The notes below the pieces were generated by a model. It saw nothing but the letters and a program-made list of their open reading frames with translations. It was not told the origin of the DNA and searched no databases. A stretch of DNA of 32,552 bases, from the NCBI GenBank assembly GCA_028282025.1, contig JANQIT010000048.1, positions 1 through 32,552 of the forward strand, written 5' to 3'. The translations under genes and the position numbers were made by a program. The DNA is from Hwanghaeella sp. Its GTDB lineage: Bacteria > Pseudomonadota > Alphaproteobacteria > UBA8366 > Aestuariispiraceae. Shown piece by piece: positions 31,806-32,552 of this stretch (positions within the stretch are counted from its first letter, which is position 1; every line of letters starts with the position of its first letter).

Positions 31806-32552
31806 GTGCAAAGCGTCGAAACCAGTTTCCGGCCTAAAGGCCGCCGGGGCGTTTTGCTGACAAGCCCTGGCGGTAAAGCGGGATTGGTCGATGCGTTTCG
31901 GAACGCGGCCTTACCCAGGGGCGTTAAGGTGTTCGGATGCGACCTTGATTCTTCCGCCACGACGCGGGATCGGTTCGACCGTTTTTACACGACACCCGGA
32001 AGCGATACGCCGGCGTACAGGGATGCGGTTCTGGCGATTTGCGAGGCTGATCCTGTCGGTCTGGTGGTTCCCACGCGCGATGGCGATATGCCGGCCTTGG
32101 CGGCGTTGGCCGAGCAGCTTTCGGAGATTGGCGCGCGGGTTTTGTTACCGGACGCGGACACGGTTGAAGAGTGCCAGGACAAACTGCGTTTTTCCAAACG
32201 CCTGGAAGAGCACGGGTACCGGGCCATACCTGTCCTAAAGAATGTGGACGGGGGGGCATTGCCCATGTTCACACGCCCCCGCGTCGGCAGCGCCAGCCGG
32301 GGGGCGGGACCGGTCCGCAGCGTGAGCGAGGCCAAAGAAATCCTGGTAGATGAACGGAAACTGCTGCATCCCTTGCTCGATCTGCCGGAATATTCAATCG
32401 ATGTTTTGTCCGACTTGGATGGCGCCCCCATTCAGGCCGTCGCGCGGAGACGGCGCCAGGTCGTGGATGGAGAGTCGGTGCTGACAACGGTGGAGTCTCA
32501 CTCCCGGCTGGAAGAGGAGGCGACGGGGATCGGCGCGTCGGTATCCTATGGC
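31806..32552 (+). CDS. ATP-grasp domain protein, 3' part outside the window
   Basis: An open frame of 249 codons runs to the right edge without a stop; its frame is closed by TAG at 31770-31772. The translation has a pre-ATP-grasp region (GVLLTSPGGKAGLVDAF, then DPVGLVVPTRDGDMPALAAL) and an ATP-grasp start (DKLRFSKRLEEHGYRAIPVL). The nucleotide-binding loop is RPRVGSASRGAG, followed by PEYSIDVLSDLDG and AVARRRRQVVDGES. This order matches carbamoyl-phosphate-synthase-like/PylC-like ATP-grasp ligases, often found in surface-glycan loci, which join a carboxylate to an amine or similar nucleophile. GTG 31806 is chosen over TTG 31797 and TTG 31791 by its position after a GGGG stretch; the choice is soft. 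The metal-binding C-terminal end is missing from the window. Confidence 0.82.
   Translation, partial: MQSVETSFRPKGRRGVLLTSPGGKAGLVDAFRNAALPRGVKVFGCDLDSSATTRDRFDRFYTTPGSDTPAYRDAVLAICEADPVGLVVPTRDGDMPALAALAEQLSEIGARVLLPDADTVEECQDKLRFSKRLEEHGYRAIPVLKNVDGGALPMFTRPRVGSASRGAGPVRSVSEAKEILVDERKLLHPLLDLPEYSIDVLSDLDGAPIQAVARRRRQVVDGESVLTTVESHSRLEEEATGIGASVSYG

Noticed and set aside
31891-32238. 115-residue plus-strand ORF near the right edge
   Set aside because: Wrong frame; the neighbouring frame from 31806 encodes a clear ATP-grasp protein through the window end.

Overview
The window reads as chromosomal DNA of a Gram-negative, probably marine alphaproteobacterium, perhaps of the Rhodospirillales. 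That placement is inference: moderately high GC by eye, frequent GTG/TTG starts, a fused DctQM-type TRAP permease and the mix of surface-glycan enzymes. No rRNA, tRNA, CRISPR array, transposase or integrase was recognised.

Left part (1-6766). A terminator and a strongly hairpin-rich, gene-free stretch precede a 1069-residue membrane sensor histidine kinase with three tandem periplasmic solute-binding domains. Facing it is a two-gene TRAP uptake operon: a fused small/large permease followed by its DctP-type binding protein.

Centre and right (7091-31488). This is a dense surface-glycan and protein-glycosylation island in short blocks on alternating strands. It holds an SpsF-like nucleotidyltransferase; a GDP-mannose 3,5-epimerase-like enzyme with an upstream glycosyltransferase-like gene; a UDP-sugar dehydrogenase; a TPR-bearing family 2 glycosyltransferase overlapping an FkbM methyltransferase; a radical SAM gene followed by a DapA/NanA-superfamily gene with an altered active site; a 750-residue CBS-NeuB-SAF-TIM-barrel nonulosonate synthase downstream of an unfamiliar GT-B-like gene; and a plus-strand run of CMP-nonulosonate synthetase, TylF-type methyltransferase, second radical SAM protein and Maf/DUF115 flagellin glycosyltransferase. 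A second FkbM methyltransferase, another large glycosyltransferase, a class I methyltransferase and a phytanoyl-CoA-dioxygenase-like enzyme follow on the minus strand.

Right edge (31806-32552). A truncated ATP-grasp enzyme begins and runs out of the window.

Working model (inference): NeuB condenses a sugar with PEP to make a sialic-, legionaminic- or pseudaminic-like acid; the CMP synthetase activates it; and the Maf protein transfers it to flagellin. The radical SAM, DapA-like, methyltransferase and dioxygenase genes would diversify the sugar or the glycan. The dedicated early nonulosonate genes (dehydratase, aminotransferase, acetyltransferase, hydrolysing epimerase), a flagellin gene, and flippase/polymerase/export genes are not in this window, so the product cannot be named. 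The most unusual parts are the four-domain NeuB, the radical SAM plus DapA-like pair lacking the usual pyruvate-aldolase residues, and two glycosyltransferases sharing a C-terminal WGxG Rossmann-like module.
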